DNA from: Bacteroidota bacterium
Lineage (GTDB): Bacteria; Bacteroidota; Bacteroidia; Bacteroidales; F082
Direction: 5' to 3'
Assembly (NCBI GenBank): GCA_018816765.1
Contig: JAHIUX010000084.1
Coordinates: 1 to 47,245 of the forward strand
DNA length: 47,245 nt
This document shows, piece after piece, positions 26,979 to 36,700 of the stretch (positions are counted from its first letter, which is position 1; each line of letters starts with the position of its first letter). The position numbers were made by a program, and so were the translations under genes. The notes under the pieces are model-generated. The model did no database searches and was not told the origin of the DNA. It saw nothing but the letters and a program-made list of their open reading frames with translations.

Positions 26979-28253
26979 TTATTTTAGGACTGATTTTGTC
27001 AGGAATCCGTCGGGGTAGTGTAGGAGTTTTTTGTTGCTAAACCGAAGCAACCTATAATCAATTTCGGCTTTGCATCCGGTGAAACTGATGCTGTCGTTTT
27101 TGCAAAATGCCCAGTCGATGGCCCGCCACTGCTTATCGTTGTACACGCCAAGGTAAACAAGCGTATCCATGCAGGGCCGGCTGATGGCAATATTGAGCGA
27201 CTGAAAATAGGCCTCAGTAACATCCATGTAATCATAATGACCGAGAAATGGAGGTGTGGTCAGGTCAGTTTTTTTCAGGCGAAACAGTCCGTTTGGCTGT
27301 TTGTGAAACGTGCGCCGGTACACCTTGGCTATACGGCCCTGTTTGGCATCGAAAAGGTAATCAGTTCCCTTCGGGATGAGTGGAATAAATTTCCCCTCCG
27401 AATTCTGCCCGACAGCCCAGTAAAATCCGTTTACCGAGTCGGCGAGATAGGGCGTGTAATCGATGGTGGCCGGTATGCCGCAGCAGCGCAACATCTTGGC
27501 TTTCAGATAAGCCAGGTCTTCATAGTTTCCGCGTCTGTTTTCCAGGAGCTGTTCGGTCAGCTGGGGAATGGCCTGTTTGATAAACCTTCCGTCGAAGCTG
27601 AACAGGCTGTCGACGAGCTGGTTGACGAATGCGATGGCTTCCTCGGGTGTGTGATCTCCGCCAGCAAAGGTGTGTAATTCGGGGAATACCTCAGGTAAAC
27701 GCGTCCGCCAGTTTTCTATGACCTCGTTGCCAAAACGATATGGCAAAACGTAGTTGAAAAAGTCTGTCTCGTTGTAGCGTTTGCCAATCGCCTGGCTGCG
27801 TGTTTCGAAGGCCAAGTCGATGGTAGAAATCAACAGCTCAGCACGTATGGTATCTCGGTCAAGCACAAACTTGTGTGGTTTGTAGGTAAGGCCAGCCAGG
27901 GCTGAATCGAGTGTGTTCCAATACGATAGAAATTCCCTATCAGTAGGAAACGACAAGGGATCAATGGTGATGGTATTTCCTGCTGTGTCCTTGATGTCGT
28001 AGCTCACCGTATATTGCCTTTCGAGGTTTTCGATCAGGTAATAGGCAGCCCTCAGTTTCAGGCTGTCGCTGTCATCAAGGTAGTGGCCGATTGTTTTAGT
28101 GAATTCAATACGGTTAAACCCCGTTTTCTCGAAAACCTTTATTACCTCGGGAGGCAGTCCGGGTTCTGTGGATTTTAAACAGGCTGACAAGAGAACCATC
28201 ATGGGGAAATACCTTGCCAGGCGAAGGAATCCTTTGATAGCATGTATATTCAT
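26979..28253 (-). CDS. Transglutaminase-like lipoprotein, probably catalytically inactive
   Basis: A 424-residue lipoprotein. The signal ends in LLSAC with the predicted lipid-bearing Cys25. FFNYVLPYRFGNEVIENWR is a hallmark of a Bacteroidota branch of transglutaminase-core proteins, as far as I recall. In that branch the core reads GxC-x-D followed by RAxGIP and gHxW. Here the Cys position reads GNYEDLAYL and the His position reads GFYWAV, so both catalytic residues seem replaced, while LRCCGIPATIDYTP remains. It therefore looks like a pseudoenzyme or binding protein. It starts five bases after the batE stop and is the last gene of the Bat operon. Confidence 0.78.
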   Translation of the reverse strand: MNIHAIKGFLRLARYFPMMVLLSACLKSTEPGLPPEVIKVFEKTGFNRIEFTKTIGHYLDDSDSLKLRAAYYLIENLERQYTVSYDIKDTAGNTITIDPLSFPTDREFLSYWNTLDSALAGLTYKPHKFVLDRDTIRAELLISTIDLAFETRSQAIGKRYNETDFFNYVLPYRFGNEVIENWRTRLPEVFPELHTFAGGDHTPEEAIAFVNQLVDSLFSFDGRFIKQAIPQLTEQLLENRRGNYEDLAYLKAKMLRCCGIPATIDYTPYLADSVNGFYWAVGQNSEGKFIPLIPKGTDYLFDAKQGRIAKVYRRTFHKQPNGLFRLKKTDLTTPPFLGHYDYMDVTEAYFQSLNIAISRPCMDTLVYLGVYNDKQWRAIDWAFCKNDSISFTGCKAEIDYRLLRFSNKKLLHYPDGFLTKSVLK

Positions 28254-28258
28254 TGACG

Positions 28259-29035
28259 TTATATTCCTTCAATAGCCTCCGATGGGAGCCAGCCGACACT
28301 GCCGTTGGCAATGCGGATTTTGTGCCATGATCCTACGGCATCAATCAGATACACCTTAGTGCCTTCATGCAGCACAAACAAATCAACACTATTGACCGTA
28401 GGCGAGCTTTTCGCGTTGATCGTGGGCATAAAAACGATGGCTTCGTTCACCTGCCTGGTGTAGTAGTATTTCTGTGAAGCCAGCGCCATGGTGACAACCA
28501 TGCCAAGTAAGAAAACCAGTCCACTGAAAAATCCGGTTTTTCGAAGCAACACCGAGCTTGCTGTAAAATAAAGCAAGGCCATGATCAGGGTGAGCATCAT
28601 CATCACCACGGAAACCCATGCCCATGCATCGGCCGACAGCATGCCATAAAAGGCATTCCACCAAACCTTGTAAAACAAGTCCGGCAAGGTCTCGATCCTG
28701 TCAACAATCATTGTGTTGGCCAGGGCGAGGTTGTGCCTGATATCTTCGTCAGAAGGATCAAGCTTGTAGGCCTTTTCATAATACAAAATCGCTTTGGGTA
28801 TCTTCTTCAGCTTAAAATAGGTGTTTCCAAGGTTGTAATAAAGGTCAGCTGAGGCATAGCCATCCCTGATGACCTGATCATAAGCCGCCATGGCCGAATC
28901 ATAATTGCCTTCGTTGTAAAATGTGTTTCCACGTTGCATAAGCAGCATCGGGTCAGTTACCGACACCGCGTATAGCCTCAGGCAACCTGTGAAAAGGAAG
29001 GCCAGTATTGTCATTATGAATGCAGTGCGCTTCAT
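28259..29035 (-). CDS. batE: BatE: TPR and SH3-domain membrane protein of the aerotolerance operon
   Basis: This 258-residue protein has a signal-like N-terminus, TPR repeats at about 30-100 (NTFYNEGNYDSAMAAYDQVI, YNLGNTYFKLKKIPKAILYY), two membrane segments in the middle (about 130-152 and 165-185), and a C-terminal bacterial SH3-type domain (MPTINAKSSPTVNSVDLFVL to GSVGWLPSEAIEGI). This TPR-TM-SH3 layout is characteristic of BatE in Bacteroidota. The batD stop lies directly before ATG 29044. ATG 29035 gives a normal MKRTAF signal start, so I prefer it, but 29044 is possible. It is the last classical bat gene, followed by the transglutaminase-like lipoprotein gene. Confidence 0.88.
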   Translation of the reverse strand: MKRTAFIMTILAFLFTGCLRLYAVSVTDPMLLMQRGNTFYNEGNYDSAMAAYDQVIRDGYASADLYYNLGNTYFKLKKIPKAILYYEKAYKLDPSDEDIRHNLALANTMIVDRIETLPDLFYKVWWNAFYGMLSADAWAWVSVVMMMLTLIMALLYFTASSVLLRKTGFFSGLVFLLGMVVTMALASQKYYYTRQVNEAIVFMPTINAKSSPTVNSVDLFVLHEGTKVYLIDAVGSWHKIRIANGSVGWLPSEAIEGI

Positions 29036-29044
29036 GGTGTGCAT

Positions 29045-30895
29045 TTATTTCAACATCTTTTCGGCATTCGTAATAATCTCAATGCCCTGCTTGTACAATT
29101 CTTCCATCTTCCTGCCGGGATCACCTGGGGCAAAGCGGGCGAATTCGCAATTTGTCAGGGTTTCAACAAAAGCATCAATCAGACTTTCTGAAGTTTGTCG
29201 TTCGGTGAGGGTCTCCCGCACGTTCTCAATGGATAACTCGGACCGGGGAATACTGAATTTGTCGGCAATATATCCCCAGATCGCCTGTGACATTTCGGTA
29301 TAAAACTCATTCTGGTTATTTTGCTTCAGGTGTTGCTGTGCTTTGACAAGGCGCTTGCGGGCAATTTTAGTGGCCTTGCGGTTACGCATCAGCTGCTGGT
29401 TTTGGTGCAACCTGGTTTGCTTGCGAACGAGATACAGGAACAAGCCAAAGCTTATCAGCGAAAGAAAAATTAATGTAATGTATGTTGCCGAACCAAAAAA
29501 GAAATCATTGGCTTTGCGCAACTGAATCGATTTTGTTTTGATATGCCTGATGTCGCTACCCAGCATCCTGATGCTCTCCTGGTTACCGGATGATATGACT
29601 GTGCCTGCGTTTTCATCATTCCCTTTGCTCACATTCAGCTCAAATCCTTCAGAGCTAAGGGTGTGGTATTGCTCAGATTTGGGGTCAAAGTAACTGAATG
29701 ACAAGGGTGGAATGGTGAAATTTCCGGCCTGACGCGGGATGGCTAAAAACTCAATCTTACGCAATCCGCTGATGCCATTGTGTGCTGTTTTCACCTGGTC
29801 GGTAATTTTGGGCTCATACACTTCAAAGTCGGCAGGGAAGGCTGGCTTGGGAAATTCGAGCAATTCGATATTGCCAGTTCCTGACACGACATAACTCACT
29901 GTCACAGCCTCATTCGATTTCAGGTCGGTTTTATCGATCCCTGACTGAAGGCTAAACTGGCCTATGGCCCCGTTGTAGGACGCGGGTTTCCCGTTGGGCG
30001 GAAGCGGTTTCACGTCAATACTGAGTGTTCCGGAAGCCAGCGTCTTTTCAACGTTTGCTATGTTTCGGTTGAAGAAAGGATCGTTGAAAAAACTTTCGAA
30101 AGGATCGCGGCTACGCCTGCGGTCGCCCTGAGTGCGTACCTGGGCAGTGCATTCAATTTCCATCGGTTCAATGCGCAGCTTGCCGGTTTTCTGTGGAAAA
30201 AGGGCCATCTTCCTGAGGTCGGCTACCACATATTCCTCGCCATTGATCACCTGCCGCGATTGCTGCATGGTGGCATTTTCGTCGAGTAGATTCTTCATCC
30301 AGAATCCAGGGAATGACGACAATTTGTTGACCGAAATATTTGAGATCGGGATGCGCGTGAAGATGCGGTATGTGACAATGACCTGCTCGCCAAGGTAAAT
30401 GCTTGATTTGTCGGCAATGGCCCTAATGTAAACATCTTTATCAGAAACTGACTGCTGATCTGCATTGTCACTTTGCGATGGCTGGCCGTTTCCGCCGGAA
30501 TTGTTTCCAGATGAAGCTACAACACGAATTGTCAGTTTGTTTGATAGAATCTTTTTGCCATCGACAAATACGCTGGCAGGGTTTATCGTCAACTCACCTG
30601 ATGTGGACGCCCTTACGATATAGGTGTAAGTCTGCGTGAAGGAGCGGGCCATCTGGCCGTTTATTATTTGTATGCTTGAACTGCTTGAGGTCATGGGGCC
30701 TGTGAGCACATTGAAGGAAGCCAGGTCGGGACCGGTAAATCGGCTGCCTTCAGCGTTAAGCTCATACACTATCCTGAATTGCTCGCCTACCTCGACCGTG
30801 GGTTTTGCTGAAGCAACAAAACTCACATCCTGGGCCCAAAGACCAATGGGCAGCATTGCCAGAAACCACAAGATGTATTTACAATGAACCTTCAT
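29045..30895 (-). CDS. batD: BatD: oxygen-tolerance membrane protein
   Basis: A 616-residue BatD-family protein. A signal peptide (residues 1-21, ending GLWAQ) is followed by a long periplasmic region with repeated immunoglobulin-like beta modules (about 25-430; for example PTVEVGEQFRIVYELNAEG and LKSNEAVTVSYVVSGTGNIE). One membrane segment lies at about 470-490 (SATYITLIFLSLISFGLFLY), and a cytoplasmic helical tail of about 120 residues follows. BatD is thought to sit in the Bat complex with the BatA and BatB von Willebrand proteins. It lies 50 bases after batC and directly before batE. Confidence 0.92.
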   Translation of the reverse strand: MKVHCKYILWFLAMLPIGLWAQDVSFVASAKPTVEVGEQFRIVYELNAEGSRFTGPDLASFNVLTGPMTSSSSSIQIINGQMARSFTQTYTYIVRASTSGELTINPASVFVDGKKILSNKLTIRVVASSGNNSGGNGQPSQSDNADQQSVSDKDVYIRAIADKSSIYLGEQVIVTYRIFTRIPISNISVNKLSSFPGFWMKNLLDENATMQQSRQVINGEEYVVADLRKMALFPQKTGKLRIEPMEIECTAQVRTQGDRRRSRDPFESFFNDPFFNRNIANVEKTLASGTLSIDVKPLPPNGKPASYNGAIGQFSLQSGIDKTDLKSNEAVTVSYVVSGTGNIELLEFPKPAFPADFEVYEPKITDQVKTAHNGISGLRKIEFLAIPRQAGNFTIPPLSFSYFDPKSEQYHTLSSEGFELNVSKGNDENAGTVISSGNQESIRMLGSDIRHIKTKSIQLRKANDFFFGSATYITLIFLSLISFGLFLYLVRKQTRLHQNQQLMRNRKATKIARKRLVKAQQHLKQNNQNEFYTEMSQAIWGYIADKFSIPRSELSIENVRETLTERQTSESLIDAFVETLTNCEFARFAPGDPGRKMEELYKQGIEIITNAEKMLK

Positions 30896-30945
30896 ATGTT
30901 AACCATTCTACCAATGATACAAAGATACTTTAATCAGTCATTTTA

Positions 30946-31695
30946 TCACCAATCCTTTTCCGAAACCTTGACACTGGCCCCGCTCACCTTTTCTTCGTTG
31001 AGCTTTTCAAGCGTCTTTTTTTCTTCATTGTTTAAAGCCTGCAACATGCGCTCGGCCTCCTCTTTTGATAATTTTGGCTGTCCCTGTTGTTTTTTCTGCT
31101 GATCCTGGTTTTGTTGCTCCTGATCCTGCTGGTTTTGCTGATCCTGTTGCTTTTGCTGATCCTGCTGCTGTTGTTTATCCTGTTGGTCTTTTTGTTGGTC
31201 TTTTTGCTGGTCTTTCTTGTCCTGTTGATCCTGTTTGTTTTGCTGATTCTGCTGATTCTGCTGTTGTTGCTGCAACATCTGACGTGCAAACGCGAGGTTA
31301 TAGCGTGCATCTTCATCGTCCGGATCCAGCTTGAGCGCCTTTTTATAGGCGCCTATGCTTTCCTCAAACTTCTTTTCACTCATCAGGCTATTGCCAAGGT
31401 TATACCAGGCTTTCGACTCGGTGGCCGAGTTTTTGCTCATTTCGGCAATATGCGAAAAGTTTGTGCCGGCCTCCGTATAATTCTTTTGGTTGTATAAGGT
31501 GTTTCCAAGGTTATATCCGGCTGTTTCATTCATCGGATTTAGCTCAAGGGCTTTTTTGTATGTGACTTCAGCCTCGCTGAAATTACCTTCTTTGTATTGC
31601 TTGTTGCCTCTTCGGGTTAAGGTTTTGTCTGTTTGACCAAGGAGCGAAAATGGCAGCACCACAAGCATCAAAAGAAATGTGAGTATGACTTTCAT
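30946..31695 (-). CDS. batC: BatC: TPR protein with a long Gln-rich tract
   Basis: A 249-residue exported protein. After a signal peptide (1-21, FSLLGQ), three TPR units cover about 25-140 (NKQYKEGNFSEAEVTYKKAL; YNLGNTLYNQKNYTEAGTNF; WYNLGNSLMSEKKFEESIGA). Residues 142-206 consist of Gln, Asn, Asp, Lys and Glu only, apart from one Gly, and are coded by a degenerate trinucleotide and hexanucleotide repeat. A charged helical tail follows. TPR domains recruit partners, and BatC lies between batB and batD, the usual order. The tract probably forms a flexible or coiled linker and may vary in length between strains. It starts two bases after the batB stop. Confidence 0.9.
   Translation of the reverse strand: MKVILTFLLMLVVLPFSLLGQTDKTLTRRGNKQYKEGNFSEAEVTYKKALELNPMNETAGYNLGNTLYNQKNYTEAGTNFSHIAEMSKNSATESKAWYNLGNSLMSEKKFEESIGAYKKALKLDPDDEDARYNLAFARQMLQQQQQNQQNQQNKQDQQDKKDQQKDQQKDQQDKQQQQDQQKQQDQQNQQDQEQQNQDQQKKQQGQPKLSKEEAERMLQALNNEEKKTLEKLNEEKVSGASVKVSEKDW
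31078..31272 (-). repeat. Gln/Asp/Lys-coding microsatellite-like tract within batC
   Basis: About 65 consecutive codons specify almost only Gln, Asn, Asp, Lys and Glu, with recurring units such as DQQK, DQQN and QQ. Codons are CAG/CAA/GAT/AAA-type repeats, on the plus strand seen as tgctgatcctg-like units. Such a tract can change length by replication slippage without breaking the frame when whole codons are gained or lost. Confidence 0.8.
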
Positions 31696-31697
31696 GG

Positions 31698-32753
31698 TTA
31701 AATTTTCGGTTGGTTAAATAAATCCAGTTTTGTTTCCCACTTGCTCTTCCGCGAAGCGATCAGTATCTCAAGCACCAGGAAAAGAATGGCGAGACCGATA
31801 AAGATCTGAAAGCGGTTTTCATAATCCGTAAACACCCTGGCTTCAATTTCTGATTTCTCTATTTTATTGATCTCGCCAAAGATGTATTCCAAGCCTGAAC
31901 GGGCATTGTTGGCACGCGTATAAGATCCGTTGCCGGCAAGGGCAATCTGCTGCAACATATTCTCATTCAGTTTTGTAATTACGGTATTTCCACTTCTGTC
32001 CTTGCGAAAACCGATGCTTTTTCCATAGGAGTTGTATACCGGGATCGGCGCACCGTCAGGCAATCCCATGCCGATGGTGAAAATCATGATCCCTGCATCT
32101 GCTGCTTTCTTTGCCAGTTCAACCGCATTTTCCTCATGGTCTTCACCATCGGAGATGATGATGATGGCTTTGTTGTGGTTGTTTTGGTCGAATGAGTTGG
32201 TTGCCAGCTCAATGGCTTCACCGATGGCTGTTCCCTGGGCCGGCACAATATTCGGATTGATGGTCGATAGGAACAAGCGAGCGGCATAGTAGTCTGTGGT
32301 GATGGGAAGTTGCATATAGGCCCTTCCGGCAAACACGATCATCCCGATGCGGTCACCTTCCAACTTATCAATAAGCCGCGAGATGGCTTGTTTTGACCGC
32401 TCAAGGCGGTTGGGCGCAATGTCTTCGGCCATCATCGAATTCGAAATGTCGAGTGCAATAAACAAGTCGATTCCCTTGCGTTTCACTTCTTCGAGCCTTG
32501 ATCCTGTTTGTGGATTCGCCAGGGCAATGGCAAGAAATGCGATTGAAAGCATCAACAGGATCATCTTAACCCAAACCCGGGCCGTTGACCGCTCGGGCAT
32601 GAGGGTTTTCAGCAAGGCATGACTGGCAAACCTCAGCAAAGCTGTACGCTTGAGGTAGTCGGCCAGGATAAATATGGCGATCAATACAGGTATTATCAGC
32701 AAGATATACAAGTATTCCGGGTGTTCAAACCTGATCATTTTCATTTCCATCAT
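31698..32753 (-). CDS. batB: BatB: von Willebrand factor A membrane protein
   Basis: A 351-residue BatA/BatB-type protein with two N-terminal membrane helices (about 14-32 and 60-80), a von Willebrand A domain at about 95-280 and a C-terminal helix near 318-337. The metal-ion site begins with DISNS (102-106), keeping the DxSxS pattern. The following IAPNRLERSKQ and IIIISDGEDHEE, with the Asp of the MIDAS, are typical. The paralogous batA gene precedes it, with eight bases between them. Start choice: ATG codons occur at 32753, 32750, 32744 and 32738 in the same frame; a TTG at 32756 is less likely. Confidence 0.9.
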   Translation of the reverse strand: MMEMKMIRFEHPEYLYILLIIPVLIAIFILADYLKRTALLRFASHALLKTLMPERSTARVWVKMILLMLSIAFLAIALANPQTGSRLEEVKRKGIDLFIALDISNSMMAEDIAPNRLERSKQAISRLIDKLEGDRIGMIVFAGRAYMQLPITTDYYAARLFLSTINPNIVPAQGTAIGEAIELATNSFDQNNHNKAIIIISDGEDHEENAVELAKKAADAGIMIFTIGMGLPDGAPIPVYNSYGKSIGFRKDRSGNTVITKLNENMLQQIALAGNGSYTRANNARSGLEYIFGEINKIEKSEIEARVFTDYENRFQIFIGLAILFLVLEILIASRKSKWETKLDLFNQPKI

Positions 32754-32761
32754 CAACAGTT

Positions 32762-33757
32762 TTAAGTCTGGGTTCTGAAAACCGTTACTTTCAACAGGAA
32801 CTCAAGCAGTAACAAACCAAGTGCCAACATGACCAATCCAACATATTCCTCATGTTTTCTTTTGAATTCTGTGACATCAATTTTCGATTTCTCAAGCTGG
32901 TCGATCTCTTTGTAAATGGCTTCCAGCTTCTTATTCGATGTTGCCCTGTAGTAATTTCCTCCGGTGAGGTCGGCAATTTGCTTCAGTAAGGCTTCATCAA
33001 TTTCAACCTTCATATCCCTGAGCTGCACACCAAATGGGGTTTGAACCGGATAAGGCGCCGTGCCATAGGAACCAACCCCAATGGTATAAACCCTGATACC
33101 GAATACCTTGGCAATCTCGGCAGCAGTCGATGGGTCCACTGATCCGGCATTATTGATCCCATCAGTAAGCAGGATAATCACTTTTGAGATAGCCTTGCTT
33201 TCCTTCAGGCGGTTCACTGCTGTGGCAAGGCCGTCGCCGATGGCTGTTCCATCCTGAATCATGCCACTTTTGATGTCTTTAAACATATTGAGCAGGATGG
33301 CATGGTCTGTTGTTAACGGCACTTGTGTAAACGACTCGCCGCTAAAGACCACCAGTCCCATCCTGTCGCCCGGACGTCCGCCAATAAATTCGCGTGCAAC
33401 ATTTTTTGATGCCTCGAGCCTGTCAGGGGTGAGGTCACGCGCAAGCATACTTCCCGAAACGTCGAGCGCCATCACAATATCAATGCCTTCGATGGTCACA
33501 TTGGTTCCTTTCGAGCTTGTCTGTGGCCTCGCGAATGCAATGATCAGCAGCGCCAGTGCGATCATACGCAACACAAAAGTCGCATGCCGGAGATAAACCC
33601 TTGGGCTTTTGGGTCCAAGCGGAAACATGCTTGTGTCGGAAACCTGAAGACCGGCATATTGTTTCGATTTGCGCCAGATATACCAGCCTGACAGTACCGG
33701 GATAATCAGCAAAAGGTAAAGGTATCCGGCTTGATCAAAGGTGATGTCGTTCAGCAT
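32762..33757 (-). CDS. batA: BatA: von Willebrand factor A membrane protein
   Basis: A 331-residue paralogue of BatB. It has membrane helices at about 8-26 and 58-76, a von Willebrand A domain at about 92-280 and a C-terminal helix near 310-327. The MIDAS motif is DVSGS (99-103), and IILLTDGINNAGS supplies the distal Asp. The domain faces the periplasm in the accepted topology and is thought to bind protein partners through a Mg ion. The gene starts one codon after the stop of the membrane-protein gene and is followed by batB, the standard order in Bacteroidota. Confidence 0.92.
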   Translation of the reverse strand: MLNDITFDQAGYLYLLLIIPVLSGWYIWRKSKQYAGLQVSDTSMFPLGPKSPRVYLRHATFVLRMIALALLIIAFARPQTSSKGTNVTIEGIDIVMALDVSGSMLARDLTPDRLEASKNVAREFIGGRPGDRMGLVVFSGESFTQVPLTTDHAILLNMFKDIKSGMIQDGTAIGDGLATAVNRLKESKAISKVIILLTDGINNAGSVDPSTAAEIAKVFGIRVYTIGVGSYGTAPYPVQTPFGVQLRDMKVEIDEALLKQIADLTGGNYYRATSNKKLEAIYKEIDQLEKSKIDVTEFKRKHEEYVGLVMLALGLLLLEFLLKVTVFRTQT

Positions 33758-33760
33758 AAT

Positions 33761-34759
33761 TTATTCAATATCATTTTGTTTCACCTCTTGTTCAGTATGC
33801 GTTTCTTCCATACCTGGCAATGCGTTGGCATAGCTTTCATTTACAAAATCAACCATATGATTCAAGCAAAGATCATTTTCCATGGCGGTTGGCTGTGCCT
33901 TGGCAAATTTCACCAGATCGGCCAGTTGCAGGGCAAAGCTTAGTTTTTCTATGGCCTCAGCGTTAATGTTAAACGGTGTGATGCCGCTCAAAATTTCATC
34001 GGTGGTCATTTCAACGGCCATCACCTTAAACTGTCCTTCGATGTATACCCTCACAATCTCCGAAAGCCTGGTGTAGTATTCTTTCACCTGACCTGACTGC
34101 CACATTTTGCGCAGCCTGAGTTCCTCCAGCTCGCTCAAGGCCAGGATGTGCGGCGCGATGGCCGGTTTTTGCGGGACAAGGATATCAACCAGTCTGGCAC
34201 TTCGGCGCACCACGAGCTTCATGATGATAAACACCAACAGGGCGATTCCGGCAAGGCCAAGTAACCAGGGGAGCACCTCCATAAAGGTGATCGGAACACG
34301 CATAGGGCCTTTGATTGGCCTGAATGCCTGGCTTGTATCGACTGCAACTGAAAACACCCTGAGCATCAATGGATTTGAATACGCAGTCTGGCTGGTTGTA
34401 TCGTTGGGCAAACTATATTTTATCGGAATGGACGGAATGACATGGCTACCCGAATCGAATGATGAAATGGTGAGCACCTGTTTGAAAAGGGTGCTGCCAT
34501 TGGCCTTGCTGGCGGTTTTTTCGAGCACCGAGGCGCGGATGATTTCGATGTGTGCGCTGATGGTGTCGTTCCATAAGGGCCAGTCGACACTGGTGTTTTC
34601 CGGAACCTCAAGGCTTATTTCAAGGGGAAGTTGTTGCCCGATGACGGCCGTGTCTGTTGGCAAGGTACTGATGGCTTTCAGGTTTTGCCCGTAAATCGCT
34701 GGCGGGCAAACGAGTGCCACAAATGCAATTACCCAAACGATGGTTTTTGTATTGCTCAT
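33761..34759 (-). CDS. Bat-operon membrane protein of unknown function
   Basis: A 332-residue protein between DUF58 and batA. It has a signal peptide (1-24, ending AIYGQ), a periplasmic beta-rich region (about 25-155; resembling a short BatD-like Ig module), one membrane segment at about 161-184, and a cytoplasmic helical domain of about 140 residues that ends in an acidic tail. An uncharacterised protein with this layout usually sits here in Bacteroidota Bat operons, as far as I recall. The ATG (34759-34757) overlaps the DUF58 TGA in ATGA, which fixes the start; a longer reading to 34936 would overlap DUF58 widely. It may link the cytoplasmic MoxR/DUF58 pair to the periplasmic BatA/B. Confidence 0.82.
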   Translation of the reverse strand: MSNTKTIVWVIAFVALVCPPAIYGQNLKAISTLPTDTAVIGQQLPLEISLEVPENTSVDWPLWNDTISAHIEIIRASVLEKTASKANGSTLFKQVLTISSFDSGSHVIPSIPIKYSLPNDTTSQTAYSNPLMLRVFSVAVDTSQAFRPIKGPMRVPITFMEVLPWLLGLAGIALLVFIIMKLVVRRSARLVDILVPQKPAIAPHILALSELEELRLRKMWQSGQVKEYYTRLSEIVRVYIEGQFKVMAVEMTTDEILSGITPFNINAEAIEKLSFALQLADLVKFAKAQPTAMENDLCLNHMVDFVNESYANALPGMEETHTEQEVKQNDIE

Positions 34760-35634
34760 TGTCGCGCCCCCCTTTTTTTGAAAAGCTTCATCAATGGCTT
34801 CACATAATCCTGGTCGGTATAAATCATGGCCTGGTCGATACCGTTTTTCGAAAACAGCTCGTCGAGTTCCCTGGTTTTTTCGCGGATCCACTTGCTGTAG
34901 AAGTTCTTCATGGCATAGTGCGAAGTATCGATCCATTGTTCCTTTCCTGTTTCTGCGTCCCTGAATTTGATCAGCCCGACTGATGGCAGGTCTTCTTCGC
35001 GTTTATCCGAAATGCGCAGGGCAATCAGGTCATGCTTGCGGGCTGCAATGCGCAGGGGTGCATCAAAGCCTTCGCTGATGAAATCGGAAATAACGAAGGC
35101 CGTGGACCTTTTTTTAATCGCGCTGGTCAAAAATTTGAGGCCAACGCCGATGTCTGTTTTCCGCTGCTCAGGCACGAAACCAATCACTTCCCTGATGATG
35201 CGCAGTATGTGCGAAGTGCCCTTCTTGGGCGGAATAAATTTCTCGACCTTGTTGCTGAAGAAGATCACACCTACTTTGTCGTTGTTTTGAATGGCCGAAA
35301 AAGCCAGTACGGCAGCAAGTTCGGCGGCCAGCATTTTTTTCAGCTGTGTTTTCGAGCCAAATTCGTTTGAGCCGGAAACATCGATCAGCAGCATCACAGT
35401 CAGTTCGCGCTCTTCCTCAAAAATCTTGACGTAGGGATGGTTGAACCGAGCGGTCACATTCCAGTCGATACTCCTGATGTCGTCGCCATACTGGTATTCA
35501 CGCACTTCGCTGAAGGCCATACCACGGCCTTTGAATGCCGAGTGATACTGTCCCGAAAAGATCTGATGGGACAGTCCGCGCGTCTTAATCTCTATTTTTC
35601 TGACTTTTTTAAATATTTCTGTTGCCTCTGCCAT
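34756..35634 (-). CDS. DUF58 (von Willebrand A-like) cytoplasmic protein
   Basis: A 292-residue soluble protein of the DUF58 family, which usually accompanies MoxR ATPases. The hallmark FSGQYHSAFKGRGMAFSEVR followed by YQYGDDIRSIDWNVTAR is present at residues 26-63. The later TVMLLIDVSGSNEFG carries a MIDAS-like DxSGS (88-92), so a degenerate or real von Willebrand A fold is likely. No membrane segment is seen. The gene follows moxR by 40 bases and overlaps the next gene by four bases (ATGA), so it belongs to the same operon. It is presumably the MoxR client or adaptor. Confidence 0.9.
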   Translation of the reverse strand: MAEATEIFKKVRKIEIKTRGLSHQIFSGQYHSAFKGRGMAFSEVREYQYGDDIRSIDWNVTARFNHPYVKIFEEERELTVMLLIDVSGSNEFGSKTQLKKMLAAELAAVLAFSAIQNNDKVGVIFFSNKVEKFIPPKKGTSHILRIIREVIGFVPEQRKTDIGVGLKFLTSAIKKRSTAFVISDFISEGFDAPLRIAARKHDLIALRISDKREEDLPSVGLIKFRDAETGKEQWIDTSHYAMKNFYSKWIREKTRELDELFSKNGIDQAMIYTDQDYVKPLMKLFKKRGARQ

Positions 35635-35674
35635 TGGTCTTCAATTAATGTTTTTGCATTTGAAGGAGCAAGGA

Positions 35675-36667
<993 letters not shown>

Positions 36668-36692
36668 ATCCTGTGTGGTTTTTAATGATGGG

Positions 36693-36700
36693 CAAAGATA
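36693..36700 (-). promoter_or_regulatory. Candidate -7 box for the moxR/Bat operon
   Basis: The minus strand reads TATCTTTG, an exact TAnnTTTG match, 25 bases upstream of the moxR ATG, so the leader would be short. No TTG is found 19 bases further upstream. Confidence 0.4.

Noticed and set aside
31087-31497. Open frame on the plus strand coding a very Leu/Ile-rich peptide opposite batC
   Set aside because: It is the reverse complement of the Gln-rich repeat tract in batC, which naturally gives Leu/Ile codons. batC is strongly supported by TPR motifs and by operon position.
34760-34936. N-terminal extension of the membrane protein upstream of batA
   Set aside because: It would overlap most of the C-terminal part of DUF58. 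The ATG at 34759 begins a normal signal peptide and overlaps the DUF58 stop as ATGA.
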